A program made the translations under genes and the position numbers. From Lentisphaerota bacterium (lineage in GTDB: Bacteria > Verrucomicrobiota > Lentisphaeria > Oligosphaerales > JABHEG01), in assembly GCA_018676675.1 (NCBI GenBank), contig JABHEG010000263.1, positions 1-45,175 on the forward strand: a stretch of 45,175 nt of DNA, given 5' to 3'. Of this stretch, positions 1 through 7,971 are shown piece after piece (position 1 is the stretch's first letter; each line of letters opens with the position of its first letter). Under the pieces are notes generated by a model. That model did no database searches, was not told the DNA's origin, and saw only the letters and a list, made by a program, of their open reading frames with translations.

Positions 1-246
1 ATAGCAATAGAAAAGGACAATCGCGGAAGGCTATGGGGGACAGGAGTTTGGCGCGCGCGCTCGGGGCGGAAAGGTGTACTACGGACCCAATCTACAGTAA
101 ACTACCGCTAGACGTGGGGGGGGCCTCCGTGCGGCGACCATTCCGCTTGTACGGCGAGCGGCCCTCCGATCGCCAAGAAAAGATGCCGCCCGGGGGGCCG
201 TGCGGCGTACGCAACAAAGTGGGAGGGGCCTCCGTGCGGCGACTGG
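1..246. other. Intergenic region downstream of the deoxyribosyltransferase gene
   Basis: No credible gene is seen here. The stretch is the 3' flank of the minus-strand operon that ends at 247. It is G-rich and holds two copies of a 25-bp repeat (listed separately) plus a shorter related motif near 191-207, each built round the core CCGTGCGGCG. Reading frames across it are rich in Arg, Pro and Gly, the usual look of high-GC noncoding DNA translated by chance. No T-tract following a hairpin was found, so there is no clear intrinsic terminator. Confidence 0.5.
114..243. repeat. Pair of 25-bp direct repeats (REP-like)
   Basis: Positions 114-138 and 219-243 match at 24 of 25 bases, with a single G/A difference in the G-run; both end in the core CCTCCGTGCGGCGAC. 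The copies are 105 bp apart. A shortened form lies between them near 191-207. They sit directly beyond the end of a gene, the usual place for REP-type dispersed repeats. Whether the element is dispersed genome-wide cannot be told from one window. Confidence 0.6.
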
Positions 247-759
247 TTAGCCGGCTGCGTGAGCCACGCAGCGTCCGAATGCTTCCAGCCAGGTGTACCG
301 CTGGTCGTCTGGTGCATCCTCACGGACGAGACATCCGCCTGACGCCTCGATGGCTCCCTCGATCATCAGGTTGTCTGCCAGGCCGAACTCCTCGACATCC
401 ATGCCGTCCGGCTCCAGGACGCGGGTTGCGTAATCTCCGGCGACATTGGTGTATCCCCAGATCCTCTTCCCCAGGGCATGCATGTGGCCGATCTCGACGG
501 CCGTCCCGACATCCATGCTTGGTCCCCGAAAGGGCGTGCAGTTGGCGATGCAGTAATCACAGCCATCCATCAGGTGTGCATTTGCCGCGAAGATTGCCAG
601 GCCTTGCCGGCGCGGCGGGAGCCCTGTCAGGTCGAGTTCCTGGTCAAGAGGGAAGACGCCTTCGAGGTCGTGCGCGGCGCAGATACGCTTCTTCTTTTGG
701 GCGATGTCGAGAGCGTTGGTGAGAAATACATCCGGTCCGGCGAGATAGACGCGCTTCAT
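247..759 (-). CDS. Nucleoside 2-deoxyribosyltransferase family protein
   Basis: A 170-residue cytoplasmic enzyme of the nucleoside 2-deoxyribosyltransferase family (Pfam PF05014), whose characterised members move 2-deoxyribose between bases or hydrolyse N-glycosidic bonds of nucleosides. The N-terminus has the family motif YLAGPDVF with Tyr5. The second signature, PFRGPSMDVGTAVEIG, supplies Asp83 and the expected nucleophile Glu89; Asp68 precedes it. Length is normal for the family and there is no signal peptide. The ATG overlaps the TGA of the upstream sialidase by 4 nt (ATGA), so translation is probably coupled. Pairing with a sialidase is odd for a nucleotide-salvage enzyme and suggests either chance operon membership or a different N-glycosidic substrate. 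Family assignment is firm; substrate is unknown. Confidence 0.85.
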   Translation of the reverse strand: MKRVYLAGPDVFLTNALDIAQKKKRICAAHDLEGVFPLDQELDLTGLPPRRQGLAIFAANAHLMDGCDYCIANCTPFRGPSMDVGTAVEIGHMHALGKRIWGYTNVAGDYATRVLEPDGMDVEEFGLADNLMIEGAIEASGGCLVREDAPDDQRYTWLEAFGRCVAHAAG

Positions 760-2576
760 GTGGTTGCTCTCCGTTGTTCTCCCCGATCAGCGCGCCAGTT
801 TCCCACCACTTCGGATGTGCGGAGGGCCCTTGCATAGATCCGTGCTTGGCGGAGTCGGCCTTTGAGGGTTGGGGCGAGCCTAATGGTGGGGGATGCAGAA
901 ACCGTGCGCAGATTCGGGCTGAAACGTCCCCAGCCGAATTGTCGGTGGTCGCCTCCATCACACAGTCTGCCGTCAATCAGGAACATGATAATTCTCGGGC
1001 CGCCATCCAGGATTACGGTCACATGGTGGTCACGCCCGGCGATGAGCAGGTCGGGATCACAATCCCAGGTGTTGGTCGTCTGACCGTCACTGATGTCAAT
1101 CGCGATCGCCTGTCTGTCAGCTGTTCGCATCACCAGGCCTCGGCCATTCGGGGTTCGGTTGTCCAAGATGATTTGGCCGGGATCGAGGGAGTCAAAGCGC
1201 AGGCAGATGTCGAGGGTTATCCCCGCTCGCAGGTTTCTGGTGCGCCCATCCGAGCACGCGCGGTCGGCAGCCAGGAAGTCAGGCAGGGCGGGGAGGTCGA
1301 GTTCGCACACCGGCTGGCTCCTGGTACTCTTCCAGTCGAGGATCAGGCCCTCTGTCGCGACTGTAGTGCGGTCCGGTTGCGTCCAGAGGTCCTCGAGCAG
1401 TTCTGGGGCGATTTCATGGACTCGGGCCACATCTTTTTGTGTTTCGGTCACAAAGGTGCGCCCCTGATCCTCAATCAGGTCGGGGTAGCTCAGGCGGATC
1501 AGCGGGTCGTCATCGTACAGGATAATCTCGGGCTGGGACCACTCGATGACCTTGCCGTCCGGGGAGTCGGTTTCACGTCCGGCGCAGAGCCAGGCGGGAT
1601 TGCGGTCACTGAAGTCCTTTCCTCCGTGGTTGTGGAACCAATAGAGATATCTCCCGTTGGAGCATTTCCAGACGAAGTTGGCTGCACGAGGGTGCTTGAT
1701 AGGTCGCCCGTCGGCGTAACGCTCGTGGCGGGGTGATGTCCACGTATGGCCATTGTCCCGGCTGTAGGCGCAGACCGGATGGCCGGCCACTGAGCGATAG
1801 ATGACGTAGAAGCAACCGTCGCTGAGTACTGAGAAGCTCTGCTCTTCGGCGATGGAGCCCCCACCAGGAGGAGCGATGAGTCCGGTGTCGCCATCCGGCA
1901 GCGTTTCCCAACGGAGCGCATTGGGGGTGCGCTCGCTGAGGATGTTGTCGCTGCACAGCAGAGCACCTTGGGATCGATTGATGATCTCTGTGCCCATTCC
2001 TCCGATCTTGTGCAGCGGGACGTAGCCTTTGCCGTCGTGCACGAAAGGACGTCCGACGGTCCAGAAGAAGCGGGCTCGTCCGCCGTAGACATTGTCGCGA
2101 TCAATCGACATTTCCCGGACGGGTACCTCGGTGCGTTCAGGTGACCAGCTCCGCCCGTGGTCGTCGCTGAATTTGAGAACAAAATGCCCGAACATGTCGG
2201 CACGTCGCAGGTGGAATCCAGGCTGTCGACACGGCAGATCCCCGTGTTCGATCCGCTCCGAGTTGTAGGCATAGAAGCAGTAGATTCGGCCGCCCGGCAC
2301 CCTCAGCAGTACCGCGTAGGACGCCTCCGGCCCGTCTGCCGGCTCAACGTCGACCGGAGCTGCCCACGTTCTGCCGAGATCGGTGCTGCGGAGGGTTACC
2401 ACGTGCTGGCCGGGTTTCCCTTCATGTCCCTGCCCCGTGGTCATGACGGCCAGCCACGCTCCGTCCGCTGTCTTGAGCACATAGGGCTGATCGCTGTAGT
2501 TCTCAGAGGGGATTTCCCAGCCGTTGGCGATGTGTCGTGAGTCGGAGATGGATGGTTGGGGCATTCTGTCGTTCAT
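756..2576 (-). CDS. Sialidase (BNR-repeat) with C-terminal LamG-like domain
   Basis: A 606-residue six-bladed beta-propeller protein of the sialidase/neuraminidase superfamily. Asp-box motifs of the S-x-D-x-G-x-T/S-W type are visible as STDLGRTW, SDDHGRSW and SRDNGHTW along the first 300 residues, and conserved arginines surround them. Residues from about 395 to 600 look like a concanavalin-A/LamG beta-sandwich, a common carbohydrate-binding appendage. No signal peptide is seen, so it is either cytoplasmic or exported by another route. The ATG at 2576 has no obvious Shine-Dalgarno sequence; it lies 49 bp after the GH50-like gene, so re-initiation is possible. Its stop overlaps the start of the deoxyribosyltransferase gene. 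Sialic acid release is the family's classic role, but many environmental members act on other acidic sugars, so the substrate is open. Confidence 0.8.
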   Translation of the reverse strand: MNDRMPQPSISDSRHIANGWEIPSENYSDQPYVLKTADGAWLAVMTTGQGHEGKPGQHVVTLRSTDLGRTWAAPVDVEPADGPEASYAVLLRVPGGRIYCFYAYNSERIEHGDLPCRQPGFHLRRADMFGHFVLKFSDDHGRSWSPERTEVPVREMSIDRDNVYGGRARFFWTVGRPFVHDGKGYVPLHKIGGMGTEIINRSQGALLCSDNILSERTPNALRWETLPDGDTGLIAPPGGGSIAEEQSFSVLSDGCFYVIYRSVAGHPVCAYSRDNGHTWTSPRHERYADGRPIKHPRAANFVWKCSNGRYLYWFHNHGGKDFSDRNPAWLCAGRETDSPDGKVIEWSQPEIILYDDDPLIRLSYPDLIEDQGRTFVTETQKDVARVHEIAPELLEDLWTQPDRTTVATEGLILDWKSTRSQPVCELDLPALPDFLAADRACSDGRTRNLRAGITLDICLRFDSLDPGQIILDNRTPNGRGLVMRTADRQAIAIDISDGQTTNTWDCDPDLLIAGRDHHVTVILDGGPRIIMFLIDGRLCDGGDHRQFGWGRFSPNLRTVSASPTIRLAPTLKGRLRQARIYARALRTSEVVGNWRADRGEQRRATT

Positions 2577-2625
2577 GGTACATGGCTCGACGGTTCACGA
2601 TTCTCTGATCTAACGAATCAAGGAA

Positions 2626-4767
2626 TCAGGGAGCGCTGGATTGAGGAGTCCATTTTCCGGTCCATCGGAACGGGTACATTGTGTGCCCCACCGTCCGACT
2701 TGCGGCGACCGTTTCGGCGTAGGGGGAGTCGCAAATGTCGACGAATCCCAGTTGGCCGTTCTCGCCGTCGAGATCGCGTCCGGTGCAGGGCTCTGAACGG
2801 TAGCGGAACCAGTGGGCACCGACGAACTGTGGATGGGCGAGGACGGCACGCATGTAGTCCATGAGCAGACGGGCCCGGTCGGCTTGATCCCTTGCCTCGC
2901 GCAGGCCGGGGAAGAACACCCCACGGTCTCTGGCGCCGAAATGCCACTCACCGATGATCAGCGGCACATCCTGCTTCCCGGGGAACGTGAACGCGGCCAC
3001 CTCTTCTGGGTATCTGTAAAGATTGTAGCTGACTACGTCGCAGTACGTGGCGGCTACAGTGGCCGGTATCCGGTTGAACGTGTTGAAGCGGCTGCCCAGG
3101 TAGAGGCGCCCGGGCGCCATCTCCCGGAGCACGCGCTTGATGGTGCTGAAGTACGTTTTCGCGACCTGTTCTAGAAACGCGCTGAAGTCCGTCCGTGCTC
3201 GCTCCGGATCGGGCAGTTCTCGGGAGGTGCAGACGGCGTCCCAGGAGGCGTGTTGTGTGCCCCAGGCCGCGTTCAGGCTGTCAATCGTGTGGTGCCTGCT
3301 CCGCAAGAGGTCGACGAAGGCGCGTTTGGCGGGTTGGTCTGCGGGGGAGGCGAGCGTTCCCGAGGGAATCACATCCCCGGCGAATTCCAGCTCGTTGTCG
3401 ACGAAGTAGCCGATACACCACGGGTCGTTCAGTGTGCCTCCGTACCAGCGTTTGAGCACTCGGCGTAATCCTTGTTCCCAGGAGGGATCGTGGACATCCG
3501 GGAAGCGTTGATTGTGGTCGCTCTTGTCTCCCACATAGTTGGCCGTGGGGATGTAGAACCCAACCGTGTAGGGGGTCTTCTGCATCGTGCACATCGTGAT
3601 ATCTGACCAGTTGCCGATTGTGTTCAGTCCCCAACTGTGCAGGCGCGAGTGGGCCATCTCTCGGGCCAGGGGCTGCCAATCCGTCCCATACCGCCGCCGC
3701 ATGTTGGCTTGGCCGAATGAGAAGCCGGTCATCTTCTGGTGCTTGTAGGGGCCGCTCCACGCATGACAAGGGCCCAGGAAGGCGCCGAACACGGGGTCCT
3801 TTTTCGCGGGGATCCAGCGGAACCAGCGGTCGCGGTCGGGTGTCACCGGCGTCTTCTTAGCATCCAGTCGGATGGACGTGATTCCGTACGAGAAGAAGAG
3901 CTTTCCCGCCGGGTCCACGAGCCACCATTTTCCATCCACTTTCTGAGTGCGGAAAGCGCCTGTCGCTTCGAGCATCGGCCCGGTTCGCCATCCTCCGAAG
4001 GCGTTGGAATCGGTCGGGCGGGGATGAAGGGCGAGGTCTGTTTTCTCCCTCTCCAGACGCACGGCAAAGTCCGCCTCTGTTCGCATTTTTCCCGGCCACT
4101 GCTGGTGCACATACTGCCCAAACCTGTCGACGAAGGGGAGGAATGGTTTCCCGTCCGGCGGGTTCCAAACCGGGGCCGCTGTCAGGCGCAGATTGCTGAC
4201 CTCGAAGGCGAACGAGTCTTGCGGGCGACCGGCGTAGATCAGGATACGACTGACTCGAGTGACGTCCTGCTGAGGGGCTGCCGGTCCCCTCGGCAGATTT
4301 CCCCAAGGGCCTGCCCACATCCCAGGAAGCTCGATAGGCGTCCCATCAACGTCCGTCGGGGAAGGACTGTGGATGGCGACCTCAACGTGCTCCGAGCTGC
4401 CGGGGAGGACGTCCTTGTAGGCGTAGCGGAATTTTGGTGGGGACGTTTCTGGCTGGTCATCGAAGCGCAGGCCGATTCTGGTCGGGGCGTTCCCCACGTT
4501 TCGGACATCCATCACAAGGCGGCTGTACTGCGCGAAATCCCATGCTTCCGTTGGCGCACGAAGGACGATTCCCGGCCATCTGTCGCTGGCCGGGCCTGAA
4601 ACGCGCAGGGCGGCTCCCGAGGCGCTTTGGACGACTGCTGCTTCACCATCGTGTTGCACGGTCGCTGACGGAGGCAGGCCTTCACTCAGGATCAGCAGCT
4701 CGCGATCGACAGGCAGGGGGGCGGCCTGGGCCACCGCAGCGATCGTCGCCATGACCAGGCGCACCAT
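2626..4767 (-). CDS. Secreted GH50-like (beta-agarase-like) glycoside hydrolase
   Basis: A 713-residue predicted exported glycosidase. After a short signal-like segment (MVRLVMATIAAVAQA) comes a beta-sandwich domain to about residue 230, then a TIM barrel typical of GH50/GH42-like clan GH-A enzymes. The barrel opens with WWLVDPAGKLFFSYGI, like the 'VDP.G..F...G' motif of GH50 agarases. The acid/base is probably Glu459 in YFVDNELEF and the nucleophile Glu607 in LIIGEWHFG. The frame stays open a further 93 codons upstream, but that part crosses an inverted-repeat noncoding element and looks like chance coding, so ATG 4767 was chosen. The ribosome-binding site there is weak. GH50 enzymes act on agarose-type galactans; related barrel families act on other beta-galactosides, so the substrate is uncertain. 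Confidence 0.72.
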   Translation of the reverse strand: MVRLVMATIAAVAQAAPLPVDRELLILSEGLPPSATVQHDGEAAVVQSASGAALRVSGPASDRWPGIVLRAPTEAWDFAQYSRLVMDVRNVGNAPTRIGLRFDDQPETSPPKFRYAYKDVLPGSSEHVEVAIHSPSPTDVDGTPIELPGMWAGPWGNLPRGPAAPQQDVTRVSRILIYAGRPQDSFAFEVSNLRLTAAPVWNPPDGKPFLPFVDRFGQYVHQQWPGKMRTEADFAVRLEREKTDLALHPRPTDSNAFGGWRTGPMLEATGAFRTQKVDGKWWLVDPAGKLFFSYGITSIRLDAKKTPVTPDRDRWFRWIPAKKDPVFGAFLGPCHAWSGPYKHQKMTGFSFGQANMRRRYGTDWQPLAREMAHSRLHSWGLNTIGNWSDITMCTMQKTPYTVGFYIPTANYVGDKSDHNQRFPDVHDPSWEQGLRRVLKRWYGGTLNDPWCIGYFVDNELEFAGDVIPSGTLASPADQPAKRAFVDLLRSRHHTIDSLNAAWGTQHASWDAVCTSRELPDPERARTDFSAFLEQVAKTYFSTIKRVLREMAPGRLYLGSRFNTFNRIPATVAATYCDVVSYNLYRYPEEVAAFTFPGKQDVPLIIGEWHFGARDRGVFFPGLREARDQADRARLLMDYMRAVLAHPQFVGAHWFRYRSEPCTGRDLDGENGQLGFVDICDSPYAETVAASRTVGHTMYPFRWTGKWTPQSSAP

Positions 4768-4905
4768 CTCTAGCCCGGATTTTCCATGGGCAGGACATTG
4801 TGGCGTTTGTTTCTCGTTCTGGCAGAGGCCATTGGACTTCACTTGGTCGATCCTTGGGCGAGATACCGTGTTTCCGAGAACAGAAGGCGAGGCCCACCCG
4901 TTGGG

Positions 4906-5002
4906 TAAACTTGGGGCACGCCGATCCTCGCTCTCGCCGCACGGGGCAGTGGTCACCACAGCACCCGCTTGCGAAAGCAAGGCTCGACCCACCCCAAGTT
5001 TA
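4906..5002. repeat. 97-nt inverted-repeat element with internal hairpins
   Basis: Perfect 11-bp arms TAAACTTGGGG (4906-4916) and CCCCAAGTTTA (4992-5002) enclose 75 nt. Inside are a CTTGC-GAAA-GCAAG hairpin with a GNRA-type loop on the plus strand, and a near-palindrome GTGGTCACCAC. A further ACCC-GTT-GGGT hairpin abuts the left arm. The element starts 13 nt after the stop codon of the GH123-like gene and lies before the GH50-like gene, so it could shape the 3' end of one transcript or the leader of the next. There is no T-run, so it is not a standard terminator. It may equally be a small mobile or REP-type repeat. Confidence 0.5.
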
Positions 5003-5015
5003 TGAGAAGTGCGGG

Positions 5016-7784
5016 CTAATCCTCCAGGAATGGACCGGGGACGCACTCAATTTCACGCTCGACCTGACTGCAGCGTGTGCCCTGAGTTGTCCGGATTGCG
5101 GCTCGAAGAACATAGGCGGCCGAGGGGAGCTTACTCAGATCCAACTGCAGGTCTCCGCCTGCGGACAGGTCCTGCTTGGCGGTGACGTGGGGCGTTCCCT
5201 TCTCGTCGAGAAGCGATACGAGGAGGTCATGGCTTCCCGGCGTCACGGCGCGCGTCCCCATCACGTTGACGCTCACCGGGAGCGCTTCGGTGGGGAGCAG
5301 TACCGACGCGGGGGCGGCTATCCCGCGGATCATAGGTGACTTGAAGCGGAGGAGCTTGACCTGGGACACGTCGAAGGTCAGCTTCGTTCCGTGCGTGTAA
5401 CCCCGTTCGGAAATGAAGAACTGAACCTTCTGAATGGAGTGCCACGGCGCTTCGCCCTGGCCGACGCTGGCGATCAGCGATTCTATCGGGAAAAGGACCG
5501 GGAGCCAGACACGCTGCCGCCCTCCCAAGTCCCTGGAGACTTCGTAGAACTTATTGGAGTGGACTGTGAACCCGACCGGGGTGGTGTCGTCCGCCACTTC
5601 GTCGCGGTCCGAATCGATCTTCATGCGGAAGAGCAGGTACTCATAACGGGCCATGTCGAGTTCATTTTCGGCGAAGGGGCGGTACACGCGGGGCCAGCCG
5701 ATCGGGTAGTCTCCACCTTCGCCCCCTCCGTCGGTCTTGTGGTCCACCTGTACCTCCCAGCGCAGGCCGGGAACGCCGTCTTCCCCTGCTTCGGGCGCGA
5801 CGGTGAGTGCTCCCTCACCGGTCACGTTCACCCATTTGGAGAAGTCTCCTCCGAGGTCACGGGCCTCAAGCTGTCCGCGCTCCAGCGCGGTCGAGATGAA
5901 TGACTGGTCGCTGCCCGCCGCACGCGGGCTGGTGTCGGTGACGAGAACTGACGGGGCCGTGCCCCGTCGGGTAGGCGGATGGGGGAGCAGAGCTTGGATG
6001 GCCAAGGCCAAACGCCATCGCCTGGCGTTGAATTCGGAGGAGGCCCACATGCTGTCTGCGAGGTACTTCTGCTGAACGGTGATGTCGTGCCACGTCTCCT
6101 GAAGAAGGGCCTTGCCGTTCGCGACCAGGCTCTGACAATCGGCGTCGGTCGAGTTCTGGCGTTCCCATATGGCCTGCTGGAGCGTGTAGACATAGCGGGC
6201 GTCGTCACGGCCCTCGCGGAAGCACTGCCAGTAGACGGCCTCAATGACTTCCCCATCGTCGTCAATGCGTTGTCCGCAGCCTGAGCGTCTGCCGCGGAGA
6301 TAGTCGAACTGGTCGTCGCCGGGTGTCCAGGCCCAATGCCAGGGGATAAGGGTGGTGTAGCCACTGCGCCAGAAGCCAAATCCATAGGTCATCCGGCCCC
6401 CCTTGCACATGACCCGGCGGTCTTTGACCTCTCCTGCGTTGTGGTTTGGGTAACACCAGTATTCGTAGCGGTCCTGGGCGGTGATCTTCTCGTAGGGCAT
6501 GGAGTAGGGCTGTGAGCACCAGACATCAATGCCCGGGTGGTAGTCTGCGGCGTCGGAAGCGAGTGGATTCTTGGTGATATACGTCCGGATTCCGGCATCC
6601 CGCACGGCCTTGTAGACGCGGGATCCAAACTCCTTCTGGGAAGCGGTCACTTCGTCAAGCGGGCAGCAGATCAATTCCGGCCATCCCCTGGCTCGCCGTT
6701 CGGCTTCGAGGGCTTTGAACATGCGCGTGACTTCAGCGTAGAACGCCTCGGTAGGCATCTTGCTGATCTTCCAGTGCGATCCTCGCTTTCCGCCCGGGGT
6801 GGTCTTGCTGTAGATATGAGAGATGGCATTGCCGCCTGCGAGCGGGATCGGGCCTTTCAGTCCGGCGGCCAACATTCTCTCGAATTGGTCAACATGCGAT
6901 ATAGCAATCTTCCCCGGATTGCCTTCGACGCGCAGGTAAAGGGTCGGGCAGGCATCCAGTCCCAAGTCTGCCATCGCTCTGTACTCGTTGCCGAGGGCTC
7001 GATCAACGAATGCGTCGTCACGGCCTTTGAACTGGACCTTGTTCCGCAGGGCGTAGTAAACGGAATAGTGCTTGCCCGGGTCGGCCTTGAGAGTGAAGGG
7101 GAGAACACGCAGGACCAATGGAATCTCGAGAGCGTCTGCGGTTTCAGCATCCCAGACTGTGACCGTGCCGTGGTAGAGCCCCGCCGATGCGGTGGGCGGA
7201 ACGGCCACCGTGAGCCACCAGCGCTGGCACTCGTCGGCCGGAGAGGAGTGGTGGGTGACGCGTTCGAGCAGTTCAGGGACTCGGCGGTATGTGGTCCTGG
7301 ACGTGTAGCGGGGGTAGCCGACGTTCCAGTAGGTCGCCAGGCGAACAGAGACCCGCGATTCCGGGATCTCTCCTGCGTTGCCCTTCAAGGCCGACGCTTT
7401 GACCCTGAAACTGCGGAGATCGCGAATGGGGTAGACACTGAACGTGACCGGTTCGAATTCGCTTGGCGTGGCGAATGCTGAGAGGCGCTTCAGGCGTTCG
7501 TGCGGCAAGGGGTGCGTGTTGGGGTGCACAGGGTCCATGATCGGACGCTGGAACAGAAGGAAGCCACGGCTTCTCTCTGCTTCAGTGAGCTCGGGAGCGG
7601 GTGCCGGTTCCACAAACGGCACGTCGGTGTAGGTGCCAGGAACGGTTGGCTGCTGCCGAGCACGGTGTTCCGTCGGATTGTCGTTAGGCTTGGGCACCGA
7701 GCGCAGGGCAGCATCGGCAGGGAGTGTGGACAGCGCACCAGCCGCCCATAGGCAGAGAGAGAGGACACATGTTGGTGTTCGCAA
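5016..7784 (-). CDS. Secreted GH123/DUF4091-like glycoside hydrolase (TTG start)
   Basis: A 922-residue exported protein. The frame is open to 7862, but the best start is TTG 7784: an AAAGGAAA ribosome-binding site lies 6 nt upstream and the product then begins with a proper signal peptide (MRTPTCVLSLCLWAAG..., cleavage after ADA). An N-terminal beta-sandwich (about 75-240) is followed by a TIM barrel. The Asp377-Glu378 pair in CPLDEV matches the DE pair by which GH123 N-acetyl-galactosaminidases carry out substrate-assisted catalysis. The motif YWQCFREGRDDARYVYTL near the barrel end is typical of the DUF4091 region of this group. The C-terminal 300 residues form beta-sandwich domains. It probably removes N-acetylhexosamine from an extracellular glycan; the exact sugar is inferred. 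Confidence 0.78.
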   Translation of the reverse strand: MRTPTCVLSLCLWAAGALSTLPADAALRSVPKPNDNPTEHRARQQPTVPGTYTDVPFVEPAPAPELTEAERSRGFLLFQRPIMDPVHPNTHPLPHERLKRLSAFATPSEFEPVTFSVYPIRDLRSFRVKASALKGNAGEIPESRVSVRLATYWNVGYPRYTSRTTYRRVPELLERVTHHSSPADECQRWWLTVAVPPTASAGLYHGTVTVWDAETADALEIPLVLRVLPFTLKADPGKHYSVYYALRNKVQFKGRDDAFVDRALGNEYRAMADLGLDACPTLYLRVEGNPGKIAISHVDQFERMLAAGLKGPIPLAGGNAISHIYSKTTPGGKRGSHWKISKMPTEAFYAEVTRMFKALEAERRARGWPELICCPLDEVTASQKEFGSRVYKAVRDAGIRTYITKNPLASDAADYHPGIDVWCSQPYSMPYEKITAQDRYEYWCYPNHNAGEVKDRRVMCKGGRMTYGFGFWRSGYTTLIPWHWAWTPGDDQFDYLRGRRSGCGQRIDDDGEVIEAVYWQCFREGRDDARYVYTLQQAIWERQNSTDADCQSLVANGKALLQETWHDITVQQKYLADSMWASSEFNARRWRLALAIQALLPHPPTRRGTAPSVLVTDTSPRAAGSDQSFISTALERGQLEARDLGGDFSKWVNVTGEGALTVAPEAGEDGVPGLRWEVQVDHKTDGGGEGGDYPIGWPRVYRPFAENELDMARYEYLLFRMKIDSDRDEVADDTTPVGFTVHSNKFYEVSRDLGGRQRVWLPVLFPIESLIASVGQGEAPWHSIQKVQFFISERGYTHGTKLTFDVSQVKLLRFKSPMIRGIAAPASVLLPTEALPVSVNVMGTRAVTPGSHDLLVSLLDEKGTPHVTAKQDLSAGGDLQLDLSKLPSAAYVLRAAIRTTQGTRCSQVEREIECVPGPFLED

Positions 7785-7790
7785 GTTAGG

Positions 7791-7798
7791 TTTCCTTT
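7791..7798 (-). promoter_or_regulatory. Ribosome-binding site fixing the TTG start of the GH123-like gene
   Basis: On the minus strand AAAGGAAA is followed after 6 nt (cctaac) by TTG. No other start in the frame has a comparable site, and only this start puts the hydrophobic signal segment at the very N-terminus. Confidence 0.65.
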
Positions 7799-7971
7799 GG
7801 CGTGTTTGTGGGGGGCCTGGGAGGCGCGTGTTCGGCGGCACTGGATTTGCGGCCGGGCACATCGCACCGGACGCTCACAGCATCGGCCCCCAACATATTC
7901 CCTGGGCGACCAAATGCCTCAGAGAGGCGGCGGCTTCGACGACTGTGCACGTTTAGCATCGGTATTCCGAG

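Noticed and set aside
4768..5046. Upstream 93-codon extension of the GH50-like gene
   Set aside because: It crosses a perfect inverted-repeat element and the stop of the preceding gene, has low-complexity chance composition, and would bury the signal peptide.
7785..7862. Earlier GTG/ATG-type start for the GH123-like gene at 7862
   Set aside because: The 26 extra residues are Pro/Arg-rich and precede a clear signal peptide; TTG 7784 has a far better ribosome-binding site.
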